A stretch of DNA of 58,508 nucleotides, taken from NCBI GenBank assembly GCA_903884815.1, contig CAISGE010000055.1:1-58508 (forward strand), given 5' to 3'. This stretch comes from Candidatus Omnitrophota bacterium. Lineage in GTDB: Bacteria > Omnitrophota > Omnitrophia > Omnitrophales > Aquincolibacteriaceae. The position numbers were made by a program, and so were the translations under genes. Below are positions 41,774 to 50,280 of this stretch, one piece after another. The notes beneath the pieces are model-generated. The model made no database searches. It was not told the DNA's origin and worked only from the letters and a program-made list of their open reading frames with translations. How positions within the stretch are numbered: the first letter of the stretch is position 1; every line of letters starts with the position of its first letter.

Positions 41774-42539
41774 AACCGGATATGACAAGAACGCAAAATA
41801 CCGACTTCTCGAAGAGGTGGGTTTCCGCGATCATTTCAAAGCGGAGACGTGGGAGGAATTCAACCGCCAGTTCTTTGACGGACTCGCCCCGAAATATGAT
41901 CGCTTGAATGAAGTCCTGAGCCTGGGGCAGCATCAACGGATCAAACGGGCTGCCATCCGTCATCTTCAGATCCGTCCGGGGGAAAAGATTCTGGACGTCT
42001 GTACGGGGAGCGGGGATACGGCGATCATGATGGCGCGGGCTTATCCGGACGCCTATGTTATCGGCATCGATGTTTCCAAGGAAATGCTTAAGATCGCGCG
42101 GGAACGGGCAATCGGGATCAACAATCTCGAATTTCGTTCAGCGAACGCCATGAGCCTTCCTTTCGAGAATGGTTCTTTTGATCGCGTGCTGATCAGTTTC
42201 GGGCTCCGGAACCTCGACGATCTCAGGGTAGGGCTTTCAGAAATGAAGCGCGTGACCCGTCCCGGGGGAGTTGTTTCAAATCTGGATCTCGGAAAGCCGC
42301 CTGAAGGGTTTTTGTCGTGGGTCCATCAGGTCTATTTCCGGAAGTTCATTCCCTGGCTCGGGAAAACATTCTTTCATCGCGGAGAATTCAATTCATTCGG
42401 TTATCTTCCGACCTCCGGAAAATATTTTCCGTCCCAGACCGGTCTGGTAAGTATCTTTCAGGAGCTTGGCTTCTCGAATGTCCGCCGCTATGACTTCATG
42501 CTGGGGGCCATCAGTCAGCAGACCGGTGAGATCGCCTAA
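41766..42539 (+). CDS. UbiE/COQ5-family methyltransferase
   Basis: The 257-residue SAM methyltransferase has motif I EKILDVCTGSGDTAIMMARA, post-I VIGIDVSKEMLKIARERA, SLPFENGSFDRVLISFGLRN and late SEMKRVTRPGGVVSNLDLGK. UbiE-family enzymes C-methylate quinone or phenolic rings, a good match for ring methylation of a phenolic lipid. It overlaps the polyketide synthase by 8 bp. It could instead serve menaquinone synthesis, but no other menaquinone gene is nearby. The C-terminal QQTGEIA stops before 350 bp of non-coding sequence. Confidence 0.85.
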   Translation: MAETGYDKNAKYRLLEEVGFRDHFKAETWEEFNRQFFDGLAPKYDRLNEVLSLGQHQRIKRAAIRHLQIRPGEKILDVCTGSGDTAIMMARAYPDAYVIGIDVSKEMLKIARERAIGINNLEFRSANAMSLPFENGSFDRVLISFGLRNLDDLRVGLSEMKRVTRPGGVVSNLDLGKPPEGFLSWVHQVYFRKFIPWLGKTFFHRGEFNSFGYLPTSGKYFPSQTGLVSIFQELGFSNVRRYDFMLGAISQQTGEIA

Positions 42540-42889
42540 AGTTTCACGGGAGAGCGGGGCGCGGATGTCGGATGCGATGGAATGCGAGGGCATTCGTCAA
42601 GCCTGTTTCTGCGTGATACTCTCTTTTTCATCAGTCAATCCATTCCTTTCCCCCGTGTTGGGTAGTTCCGATTTTATGTCTGCGAATGCGTGTGTGTCAT
42701 GCCCCTATGAGCCGGCAAGCAAAAGGCATAGAGCTTGGGGGCGGGTGCGTTGGGATAATAAGGCGGGAAAGAACTTACAAAACAATTGTCTTTTGTTCCG
42801 AGGGGTTGGTCCTTATAGTAAGGCTTCAACTTTTAGGGTTTTCGTTTTAAAAACCTGGGCTTAAAACCCACTTTAATAAAGGATGAGTC
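42540..42889. other. Intergenic region after the polyketide operon
   Basis: This 350-bp stretch contains no convincing gene. A plus-strand frame across 42466-42864 overlaps the methyltransferase and has no recognisable protein. A small inverted repeat, CCTTA-TAG-TAAGG, lies near 42810. AAAGGATG precedes the ATG at 42890. Confidence 0.5.
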
Positions 42890-44113
42890 ATGAGCCCGAA
42901 TCAGAGCAATCCCATTTTCGTTCGCATGGAGCAAATTAACGAACGGATACGCGCGGGGAAAGAAAGCGGTGTTTATCCGTACATGCAGGTTGCTGAAAAA
43001 ATAAGCGGCGGTTACGTCACTATTGAAGGGCGTCAGCTGTTGCAGCTCTCTTCTTATGCCTATCTTGATTTACTAAATCATCCGAAGGTTCGGCAGGCCG
43101 CCCAATCGGCTCTGGCCGAGTTTGGCATGGGGACGCAGGGCGCGCGTTTTCTTTCCGGGACCACCCGGCTTCATATCGAGCTTGAGGAAACGATCGCCCG
43201 ATTCAAGAAGACGGATGAAGCCATGATTTTTCCAAGCGGCTACGCGACCAATTTGGGAACTATTTCCGCTTTGGTCGGAAGGAATGACGTGGTCATTTGT
43301 GACAAGCTTAACCACGCGAGCATTATGGACGGTTGCGCGCTTTCCCGCGCAAAACTTGTCAGGTTCGAACATAACGATATGGAGGATCTTGAAAAAAAGC
43401 TAGCGGAAGCGCCTAAAAAATCCGGGAAGTTAGTCGTTGTTGACGCGGTTTTCAGCATGGAAGGAGATATTGTCAATTTGCCGGAAGTGATCCGTCTTTC
43501 ACGCAAATATGATGCGCTTCTTATGGTGGATGAAGCCCACTCAACGGGGGTGTTAGGTGAAACCGGACATGGCGTGGAAGAATACTTCGGGATCGAGGAT
43601 CCGGAAGCCATCGACATCCGTATGGGCACTCTCAGCAAAGCCATTTCCAGCCTTGGCGGCTATATTGCCGGCAGCTCTAAAATAATCACTTATCTCAAAC
43701 ATACGGCGCGATCTTTTATCTTTTCCGCAGCATTGCCGCCGCCTTTAATCGCCGCGGCAAAAGCATCTTTCGAAGTCATCGGCGAGGAACCTGAGCGGGT
43801 GAAAAAGCTCCGTGAGAATACGCGCTATTTCATTCTGGGGCTGGCGAAGTGCGGTTTTCCTTCTTTAAACATTCAAACCCCGATCATTCCGATCATCCCC
43901 ATTATTACCGGAGATGATGAGAGGGCCTTAATCATGGCAAAAGCGCTGAAGGACGCGGGGGTTTTTGTTTTGCCCGTCTTGAGCCCCGCCGTTCCTGCCG
44001 GCAGCAGTCGCATTAGAGCCAACATCACTTCGGGACACAGTTTTGATCAAATTGATTTTGCCATCCATGCTTTTGAGAAGGTGGCAAAGAATGTCGGCGT
44101 CTTGCCCGGTTAA
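42890..44113 (+). CDS. Alpha-oxoamine synthase (AONS/serine palmitoyltransferase family)
   Basis: The 407-residue PLP enzyme has family motifs: LQLSSYAYLDLLNHPKV, GTQGARFLSGTTRLHIELEE, MIFPSGYATNLGTISALVG, LMVDEAHSTGVLG and the PLP lysine K250 in GTLSKAISSLGGYIAGS. Members condense an amino acid with an acyl-CoA: KBL, AONS, ALAS or serine palmitoyltransferase. The substrate cannot be read from the sequence. The gene lies just downstream of a type III polyketide operon, so a lipid role such as a sphingolipid-like base is possible. No other biotin gene is nearby, which weakens an AONS call. Confidence 0.85.
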   Translation: MSPNQSNPIFVRMEQINERIRAGKESGVYPYMQVAEKISGGYVTIEGRQLLQLSSYAYLDLLNHPKVRQAAQSALAEFGMGTQGARFLSGTTRLHIELEETIARFKKTDEAMIFPSGYATNLGTISALVGRNDVVICDKLNHASIMDGCALSRAKLVRFEHNDMEDLEKKLAEAPKKSGKLVVVDAVFSMEGDIVNLPEVIRLSRKYDALLMVDEAHSTGVLGETGHGVEEYFGIEDPEAIDIRMGTLSKAISSLGGYIAGSSKIITYLKHTARSFIFSAALPPPLIAAAKASFEVIGEEPERVKKLRENTRYFILGLAKCGFPSLNIQTPIIPIIPIITGDDERALIMAKALKDAGVFVLPVLSPAVPAGSSRIRANITSGHSFDQIDFAIHAFEKVAKNVGVLPG

Positions 44114-44154
44114 TCGCGCAAAGAATAGTGCCATTCCCTCAGGAGAAAGTATTT

Positions 44155-44919
44155 GTGAAGGTCGCGGTAAAGGATCGAGTTCCCCACATTATTTTTTTAT
44201 ATTGGGTCATTAAAATTGTATCAACGACCTTAGGGGAAACCGGCGCAGATATGTTTTCCATGACCTTTAATTTAGGGTATGGAACGACGATAGCGATCTT
44301 TATGAGCTTATTTCTCCTATTACTTCTGATAAAGCTCTTGTTGAAAGGTTATCATCCCCTGATTTACTGGATGACTTTTACCGCCTCCGCCATTGCCGGC
44401 ACAGCGATATCCGATTACATTGACCGCACTTTAGGCCTCGGATACGCAGCGGGATCTGCCGTTTTGATCGTGCTGCTATTGATCGTCCTGGCTCTTTGGC
44501 ATAAAAAGGAAAGATCGATCAACGTTGAATATATTACGACGCCATCCGTCGAGATCTTTTACTGGATAGCTTTTTTAATCGCCAACACACTGGGAACGGC
44601 CGCGGGAGATTTCATAGCGGACAACTTGGGGCTTGGATTTCAAAATGGCGCAATCCTCATAACCGGATTGCTTGTCGTGATCGCACTTTTGCACTTTTTT
44701 ACAAAAATTTCCGGGACATTGCTGTTCTGGCTGGCCTTTGTTTTGACGAGGCCGTTTGGAGCCACGTTTGGCGATTTTCTTACCAAGCCGATCGCAAAGG
44801 GAGGCGTTAACTTTGGCACGGTGGTTTCTTCGATCTTCTTTGGTACCGTCCTGATTTTTGCGATCGCCAAAGAGACAAGGTTAGAGAAGGAAAGAGCGGA
44901 AGTTTCGTCCGCAGGATAG
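44155..44919 (+). CDS. DUF347-type repeat membrane protein
   Basis: The 254-residue protein has about eight membrane segments built from related units such as IVSTTLGETGADMFSMTFNL, TASAIAGTAISDYIDRTLGL and LIANTLGTAAGDFIADNLGL. Each carries a TxxG...D core. These resemble the DUF347 repeat found in uncharacterised bacterial membrane proteins (COG4705-like). The GTG at 44155 has CAGGAG upstream and fits better than a GTG at 44128. It follows the oxoamine synthase by 41 bp and may be co-transcribed. The function is unknown. Confidence 0.75.
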   Translation: MKVAVKDRVPHIIFLYWVIKIVSTTLGETGADMFSMTFNLGYGTTIAIFMSLFLLLLLIKLLLKGYHPLIYWMTFTASAIAGTAISDYIDRTLGLGYAAGSAVLIVLLLIVLALWHKKERSINVEYITTPSVEIFYWIAFLIANTLGTAAGDFIADNLGLGFQNGAILITGLLVVIALLHFFTKISGTLLFWLAFVLTRPFGATFGDFLTKPIAKGGVNFGTVVSSIFFGTVLIFAIAKETRLEKERAEVSSAG

Positions 44920-45009
44920 CGGTACGGTCCTGAGAGAATCAAACCGGGGGCCTGGAACCCTTCGGGGGAGGTGTTTTGGTCACAGGCAGGCGGGGAAAGA
45001 TTAAGAAAA

Positions 45010-45053
45010 TGTAATCTGGGATTCATCCTGGCGTCATGTGAGCAAGCTACAAT
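45010..45053 (+). promoter_or_regulatory. Triple TCATC-type operator and promoter, copy C
   Basis: Pentamers TAATC (45012), TCATC (45023) and TCATG (45034) have an 11-bp period, followed by -10 TACAAT at 45048-45053. It is the reference copy for the other three. It sits upstream of the small peptide at 45132, with an OmpR-type regulator gene 140 bp beyond that peptide's stop. Confidence 0.65.
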
Positions 45054-45131
45054 GTGGGTATAGATTCGAATTGAGGACAGCCGTCCACAGAGCTACAATC
45101 TGAAACAGAAACATCAAAAAGGAGAAACACA

Positions 45132-45308
45132 ATGAAAAAGACACTCATCGTTGCACTGATGCTTTTGATCGCCGGATCCGCTTTCGCCGCTACCCCGAAG
45201 CCGGTGAAGTGCAAAGAGAACGGGAAAATCAAGCATGTCGCCACCGTTGAAGACTGCACGAAGGCCGGCGGCGTCGTTGTTGAGCCGAAAGTTGCGAAGA
45301 AGGCCTAA
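45132..45308 (+). CDS. Small secreted two-cysteine peptide, paralog 3
   Basis: A 58-residue product with signal peptide MKKTLIVALMLLIAGSAFAA and mature pattern PVKCKENGKIKHVATVEDCT, then KAGGVVVEPKVAKK. The Cys spacing, the TV-x2-C segment and the GG-V-V-E end match the peptides at 36503 and 36783. AAAAAGGAG precedes the ATG. Promoter copy C is upstream and a strong terminator follows. The adjacent two-component genes make a sensed or secreted signal, or an accessory periplasmic regulator, plausible, but this is inference. Confidence 0.8.
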   Translation: MKKTLIVALMLLIAGSAFAATPKPVKCKENGKIKHVATVEDCTKAGGVVVEPKVAKKA

Positions 45309-45334
45309 GCTTTTCGCAAGAAAAGAATCGGGAG

Positions 45335-45368
45335 AAAGAGCCGCCTCAAAAGGGCGGCTCTTTTTTTT
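45335..45368 (+). terminator. Rho-independent terminator
   Basis: GAGCCGCC pairs with GGCGGCTC around a short A-rich loop, followed by eight T residues (45361-45368). It separates the small peptide gene from the regulator gene. Confidence 0.9.
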
Positions 45369-45447
45369 GTTTACGTGAAGATTTAGTGATAGACTTTTCT
45401 CGTTTTGAAAGAAGATCCTCTTGTGAGAGACAACCGGAGCAGCTTTG

Positions 45448-46128
45448 ATGCGTATTCTTTTAGCGGAAGATGACAGCCGGGTGGCCAGTTTTGTTCGCCG
45501 GGGACTCCGGGAAGAACAATATGCCGTGGATGTGGCGACGGACGGTGAAAAGGCGCTTTCTATGGCGCAGACCGGCGAATACGATCTCATCATTCTGGAC
45601 CTTATGCTCCCCAAGAAGGAGGGCATGGAGGTTTTAAGGACGCTCCGGGCCTCCAAGGTTGGGACGCCCGTCCTGATCCTGACCGCCAAGGACAAGCCCA
45701 AGGATAAAGTGGAAGGGCTGAACGCCGGCGCGGACGATTATCTGACCAAGCCTTTTGGTTTTGAGGAATTGCTTGCCCGCGTGAGGGCGCTTCTCAGGCG
45801 CCGCGGGGACATGGTTCCGACGGTTCTTACCGCGGGCGATCTTCAGATCGATACTTTGAAGCACAAAGTGAGTCGCGGCGGAAAAGAACTGGATCTGACG
45901 AACCGGGAATACGCCCTCCTCGAGTTCTTTCTGCGGCATGCCAATGAGGTTGTGACGCGCACCAAGCTTTCCGAAAACGTGTGGGAGGCGGATTTTGATA
46001 CGTTCTCCAACGTGATCGACGTCCATATCGCCCGGCTGCGCCAAAAGATCAACGACGGTTTCTCGCTGAAACTTCTGGATACCATACGCGGCAGGGGCTA
46101 CATCCTCCAGATCCCTGAAACCGAATGA
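45448..46128 (+). CDS. OmpR-family response regulator
   Basis: The 226-residue protein has a receiver domain (AEDD, phosphoacceptor D51 in LIILDLMLPKKEG, Lys in DDYLTKPFG). Its winged-helix OmpR DNA-binding domain reads LDLTNREYALLEFFLRHANE, TKLSENVWEADFDTFSNVID and LLDTIRGRGYIL. It is closest in style to CusR/CopR-type metal or envelope regulators. OmpR-family proteins bind direct repeats with 10-11-bp spacing, which matches the four triple-repeat operators in this window. Its stop overlaps the kinase start by 4 bp. The ATG at 45448 is used rather than a TTG at 45445. Confidence 0.9.
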   Translation: MRILLAEDDSRVASFVRRGLREEQYAVDVATDGEKALSMAQTGEYDLIILDLMLPKKEGMEVLRTLRASKVGTPVLILTAKDKPKDKVEGLNAGADDYLTKPFGFEELLARVRALLRRRGDMVPTVLTAGDLQIDTLKHKVSRGGKELDLTNREYALLEFFLRHANEVVTRTKLSENVWEADFDTFSNVIDVHIARLRQKINDGFSLKLLDTIRGRGYILQIPETE

Positions 46129-47603
46129 TCCGCTCGATCCGCTTTACCCTGACCTTGTGGTATGTCGCGATCCTGATCGTGATCCTCTCACTTTTCGCGG
46201 GAATCCTTTACACCAACGTGAAGGCCAATCTCTTTCATGATACCGACCGGTTGCTGGCTTCCGAAGCGGACGGGGTGGGAGATGCCATTTCTTCGTTTGG
46301 AAAGGCCGAGCTTGAGGCCAAGCGCTTGAAGGAAATCCCCCAGGGCGAAATCCCCCGAAGTTTTTATGAAGAGGTGAGCCACGGAGGATTGCCCGCACTG
46401 GTAGGGCGATGGACGGAGGTGACGGATGAACTGGATACGGTCCGTCCCGTCCGCATTGTTTCTTTGGAGGGCGAAACGCTGTCTTTTTCTCCGAGTCTGT
46501 CCAAGTGGGCCATTCCCGTCAGCGATTCGACGCTTCTCGCTGCCCGAGAGGGCAAGGCTCTTTTTGAAACCTATGCTCTTTCCGACGGTCATAGGGCTCG
46601 CATGGCAACGTGCCCTATTTTCGAGCAGGGACATCTGATCTATTTCGTGCAAGTTGTGGCCTCTCTTCTCCAGGCAGATGCCTCACTGGACCGTCTGAAA
46701 AGCTGGCTTTTTTGGTTGATCCCCTCGACGGCCCTTTTGGCCAGTCTTATGGGATGGTTTTTGGCGAGTCTCGTGCTTCGTCCCGTGGGACGGATGATCC
46801 ACGAGGCCCGGCAGATGAGCGAGTCGCGGCTTCACCGCCGCATTGCGGTGCCGGAGACCGGAGATGAATTGCAGGAATTAGGACTTACGTTCAACGGAAT
46901 GATCGACCGGTTTGAGCGCGGTTTCAAACGGCTTCGGCAGTTCAGCGCCGCTGCCTCGCATGAGCTTCGTACGCCCCTGACCGTGATGAAAGGGGAGATT
47001 GAACTGGTCCTCCGGAAAGCCCGGACAGATGAGGAATACGAAAGAGTGTTGCGAAATCAATTGAGCGTCGTCAATGACATGGCGCATGTCGTCGAACAAC
47101 TTCTCGCCGTGGCACACGCCGAGGACGGGGAACTGGCCGTGCATTGGGAAACGCTGGAACTTGGCGCTTTGGTCCGCTCCGTCGCTCAAAGTTTTGAGAG
47201 CATCGCTCTTGAAAAAAATGTCTCGGTCCAGGTTTTGGCGGGAGGATCCGTCCATGTTCAAGGAGAGAGAAGACTTCTGGAACGGCTTGTCGCGAATCTT
47301 CTTGAGAATGCGATCAAGCACACGCCGTCCGAGGGGCGGGTGACGTTTGAGGTTGTGGAACGCGAAGGACAGTCTCTTTTGATCGTGCGGGATACGGGCA
47401 AGGGAATCCTTACGGAGGATCTGCCGCAGATTTTCGATAAATTTTTCAGCCACAAGCGTTTGTCGGACGGAACCCCTTCCACGGGGATCGGGCTCGGGCT
47501 TTGCCGCTGGATTGCCGAAGTTCACAAGGGGAAGATCGATGTCGCGAGCCCCGTGAACGAAGGCGCGGAATTCACCGTGTCTTTTCCGGCTCTGGAAGTG
47601 TGA
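46125..47603 (+). CDS. Two-component sensor kinase, HAMP-HisKA-HATPase
   Basis: The 492-residue partner of the regulator has two membrane segments (about residues 10-30 and around SWLFWLIPSTALLASLMGWF) flanking a periplasmic sensor of about 140 residues. HAMP (RPVGRMIHEARQMSESRLHR), HisKA (AASHELRTPLTVM, H279) and HATPase_c domains follow (NLLENAIKHTPSE, DTGKGILTEDLPQIF, GIGLGLCRWIAEVHKGK). This order is typical of CusS/QseC-type kinases. It overlaps the regulator gene by 4 bp. The stimulus is unknown; the small secreted peptide upstream is a candidate. Confidence 0.9.
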   Translation: MIRSIRFTLTLWYVAILIVILSLFAGILYTNVKANLFHDTDRLLASEADGVGDAISSFGKAELEAKRLKEIPQGEIPRSFYEEVSHGGLPALVGRWTEVTDELDTVRPVRIVSLEGETLSFSPSLSKWAIPVSDSTLLAAREGKALFETYALSDGHRARMATCPIFEQGHLIYFVQVVASLLQADASLDRLKSWLFWLIPSTALLASLMGWFLASLVLRPVGRMIHEARQMSESRLHRRIAVPETGDELQELGLTFNGMIDRFERGFKRLRQFSAAASHELRTPLTVMKGEIELVLRKARTDEEYERVLRNQLSVVNDMAHVVEQLLAVAHAEDGELAVHWETLELGALVRSVAQSFESIALEKNVSVQVLAGGSVHVQGERRLLERLVANLLENAIKHTPSEGRVTFEVVEREGQSLLIVRDTGKGILTEDLPQIFDKFFSHKRLSDGTPSTGIGLGLCRWIAEVHKGKIDVASPVNEGAEFTVSFPALEV

Positions 47604-47669
47604 CCCTTGAAGCTCTCCGATTAAAGTTTCAGTTTTTCCTCTCTTGTGGCACAATGCCGCGCTGAAGTG

Positions 47670-47690
47670 CCGGAAGGTGTAATTTTCCGG
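47670..47690 (+). promoter_or_regulatory. Leader hairpin upstream of mgtA-like gene
   Basis: CCGGAA (47670-47675) pairs with TTCCGG (47685-47690) just before the ATG at 47695. A -10-like CACAAT is at 47650-47655 but no good -35 is visible. The hairpin could limit translation or be a structured leader. Confidence 0.35.
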
Positions 47691-47694
47691 ATTC

Positions 47695-50280
47695 ATGAAT
47701 CTTGTTCCATTATTCAGGATGTCTATGCCGAATTCTCAAAAGTCGAAAGATCAGAAGCCTCTCGCTTTTTTTAGCGCCGCGTCTGCCGAGGATCTCCTCA
47801 AGGAAGTGATGACTTCCTGGGGGGGGCTTTCCGCGGAGGAGGCGGCCGCCCGGCTTGAGCGGAACGGCTATAACGAGCCTGCCAAGAAGCAAAAGAGGAC
47901 CGTGTTGTGGCAGATCCTCCAAAAATTCTGGGATCCGCTCATTCTCGTCCTGATCGTGATCTGTATCTTCTCGCTCTTTTTTGGAGAAAAGATCCAGGCT
48001 CTGCTCGTCCTCCTCATGATCTTTCTTAGCGTCTTTCTCTCCTTTACCCAGGAGTATCGTTCCCATAAAGAGGCCGAAAAGCTGAGCGAGCTTGTGCGTG
48101 CCACGGCGACCGTCCATCGAGACGGGAAGCAGACGGAGATCGGCATGCGCGAGATTGTCTTGGGCGATATCGTGGATCTCTACGCGGGAGACATGATCCC
48201 GGCCGACCTTCGTATCCTTTCCTGCAAAGATCTTTTCATCAATCAGTCCTCACTGACCGGCGAATCTTTCCCCATTGAGAAGGTCGCGACGCCGGTGAAG
48301 ACCGAGGGTGTCGCGGTCACAAGTCTCGGGAATATCGCCTTCATGGGCTCCAGCGTCGTGAGCGGTACAGCCCTCGGCCTTGTCATCAGGACCGGGATCG
48401 ACACCCAGTTTGGTGAGATCTCAAAGCGTCTGGCCACGATGCGCACGATGACCAGCTTCGACAAGGGAATACAGAAATTCGTATGGCTCATGATCCGTCT
48501 CATGATCGCGCTTGTAGCCGTGATCTTCACGATCAATTTTTTCAATAAGGGCGATATGGTCCAGGCCCTTCTTTTCTCACTCGCGGTCGCGGTGGGCCTG
48601 ACCCCGGAAATGCTGCCGATGCTGGTGACGGTCAATCTTTCCAAAGGCGCGATCGCCATGTCCAAGAAAAAGGTGATCGTGAAGCGTCTGAATTCGATCC
48701 AGAACCTTGGCGCCATGGATGTGATCTGCACGGACAAGACCGGCACGCTGACCCTGGATGATGTCGTGCTCGAACGGCATTGCGATGTGGTCCGTAACGA
48801 GAATGAGGAAGTTCTCAAGTACGCTTTCATGAACAGTTACTATCAAACCGGTCTTAAGAATCTTTTAGACCGCGCAATCCTGAAACATGAATTGGCTCTC
48901 ACCGAGCAATACACCAAGGCGGATGAGATCCCGTTCGATTTTTCCCGCAGGATCATGTCGGTCATTGTAGAGGCCAACGGGAGTCAGACGCTGATCGCCA
49001 AAGGAGCGCCTGAGGAGATCTTCAAACGTTGCAGCCATTACGAGCTCGAGGGCGAGATCCTGGAAATGGAAAGCCTGATCTTGTCGGATCTTAAGGAAGA
49101 ATACGATTCCTTAAGCTCCGATGGTTTTAGGGTCCTGGCGGTGGCTTATAAGAATATACCCGAGAAAAAAAGTGTGTATAGCCGGGAAGACGAGAAAGAA
49201 CTGGTTCTGGTCGGATATCTTGCGTTCCTCGATCCCGCGAAACCCAGCGCCAAAGAAACAATCCATCGCCTGAAAAAACTGGGCATTGAATTTAAGGTGC
49301 TCACGGGAGACAACGAACTCGTCACCAAAAAGATCTGCAGCCATGTCGGGTTGGATGTGAAGGAGATCGTTACGGGCGATAAGCTGGAGACTCTGAGTGA
49401 TCTTGCTCTCAAAGATCTTGTGAGGATAACGACGGTGTTCGCGCGACTTTCTCCTCTCCAGAAGGAGCGTGTGATCCACGCCCTTCACGAGAACGGCCAC
49501 ATTGTGGGCTATCTGGGGGATGGCATTAATGACGCGCCGGCCCTCAAATCTTCGGATGTGGGGATCTCGGTGAATAATGCGGTCGATATCGCCAAGGAAT
49601 CCGCGGATATCATCCTGCTGGAGAAAAGTCTATTGGTCCTTGAAGACGGCGTCCTGGAAGGCCGCAGGACTTTCGGGAATATCCTGAAATACATCAAGAT
49701 GAGCTCAAGCTCCAATTTCGGGAACATGATCAGCATGACTGGGGCGAGCCTTTTTCTGCCGTTCCTTCCGATGCTTCCGATCCAGATCCTTCTCAATAAC
49801 TTTCTTTATGACGTTTCCCAGGTTGCGATCCCGACCGATAACGTGGACAGCGAATACCTTCTCAAACCAAGAGCCTGGGATATCGCATCCATCCGGCGGT
49901 TCATGTTAACCTTCGGTCCCATTAGTTCCTTATTTGATTTTCTGACCTTCGGTCTCTTGCTTTTTGTTTTCAAGGGCACGCCGCAACAGTTTCAGACGGG
50001 CTGGTTCCTGGAATCGCTTTGCACACAAACTTTCATCATTCACGTGATCCGTACGGCGAAGGTCCCTTTCTTTGAGAGCCGGTCGAGTTCCTTTCTGGTC
50101 GGTATGTCCGTTTTTATTGTCGCGACGGCTTTTGCGGTCACGCTGTTGCCCTTCGGAAAATCGTTCGGTTTTATCCCCCCGACTTGGAGCTATGGCTTTG
50201 CCCTTGCGGGCATCGTTCTCTGTTATCTCGCCCTCACCCAAAAGATCAAGACCTGGTATGTGAAGAAGTACGGGTACTAG
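47695..50280 (+). CDS. mgtA: Magnesium-type P-ATPase, MgtA-like
   Basis: The 861-residue P-type ATPase has the phosphorylation motif CTDKTGTLT (D347), the actuator motif LTGES, the hinge LGDGINDAPAL and VLTGDNELVTKKI. The membrane helix 4 segment LTPEMLPMLVTVNLSKGAIA and the following KKKVIVKRLNSIQNLGAMDV are diagnostic of MgtA/MgtB-type (P3B) pumps. These import Mg2+ across the inner membrane. The length matches the family. The ATG at 47695 is used; ATGs at 47719 and 47725 are alternatives. It follows the sensor kinase by 91 bp and may be controlled with it, since Mg2+ uptake and envelope sensing are linked elsewhere. Confidence 0.9.
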   Translation: MNLVPLFRMSMPNSQKSKDQKPLAFFSAASAEDLLKEVMTSWGGLSAEEAAARLERNGYNEPAKKQKRTVLWQILQKFWDPLILVLIVICIFSLFFGEKIQALLVLLMIFLSVFLSFTQEYRSHKEAEKLSELVRATATVHRDGKQTEIGMREIVLGDIVDLYAGDMIPADLRILSCKDLFINQSSLTGESFPIEKVATPVKTEGVAVTSLGNIAFMGSSVVSGTALGLVIRTGIDTQFGEISKRLATMRTMTSFDKGIQKFVWLMIRLMIALVAVIFTINFFNKGDMVQALLFSLAVAVGLTPEMLPMLVTVNLSKGAIAMSKKKVIVKRLNSIQNLGAMDVICTDKTGTLTLDDVVLERHCDVVRNENEEVLKYAFMNSYYQTGLKNLLDRAILKHELALTEQYTKADEIPFDFSRRIMSVIVEANGSQTLIAKGAPEEIFKRCSHYELEGEILEMESLILSDLKEEYDSLSSDGFRVLAVAYKNIPEKKSVYSREDEKELVLVGYLAFLDPAKPSAKETIHRLKKLGIEFKVLTGDNELVTKKICSHVGLDVKEIVTGDKLETLSDLALKDLVRITTVFARLSPLQKERVIHALHENGHIVGYLGDGINDAPALKSSDVGISVNNAVDIAKESADIILLEKSLLVLEDGVLEGRRTFGNILKYIKMSSSSNFGNMISMTGASLFLPFLPMLPIQILLNNFLYDVSQVAIPTDNVDSEYLLKPRAWDIASIRRFMLTFGPISSLFDFLTFGLLLFVFKGTPQQFQTGWFLESLCTQTFIIHVIRTAKVPFFESRSSSFLVGMSVFIVATAFAVTLLPFGKSFGFIPPTWSYGFALAGIVLCYLALTQKIKTWYVKKYGY

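Noticed and set aside
42466..42864. A 132-codon plus-strand frame after the methyltransferase
   Set aside because: It starts inside the methyltransferase gene in another frame, has no recognisable domain or ribosome site and is compositionally odd (many Ser, Arg, Trp and Cys).
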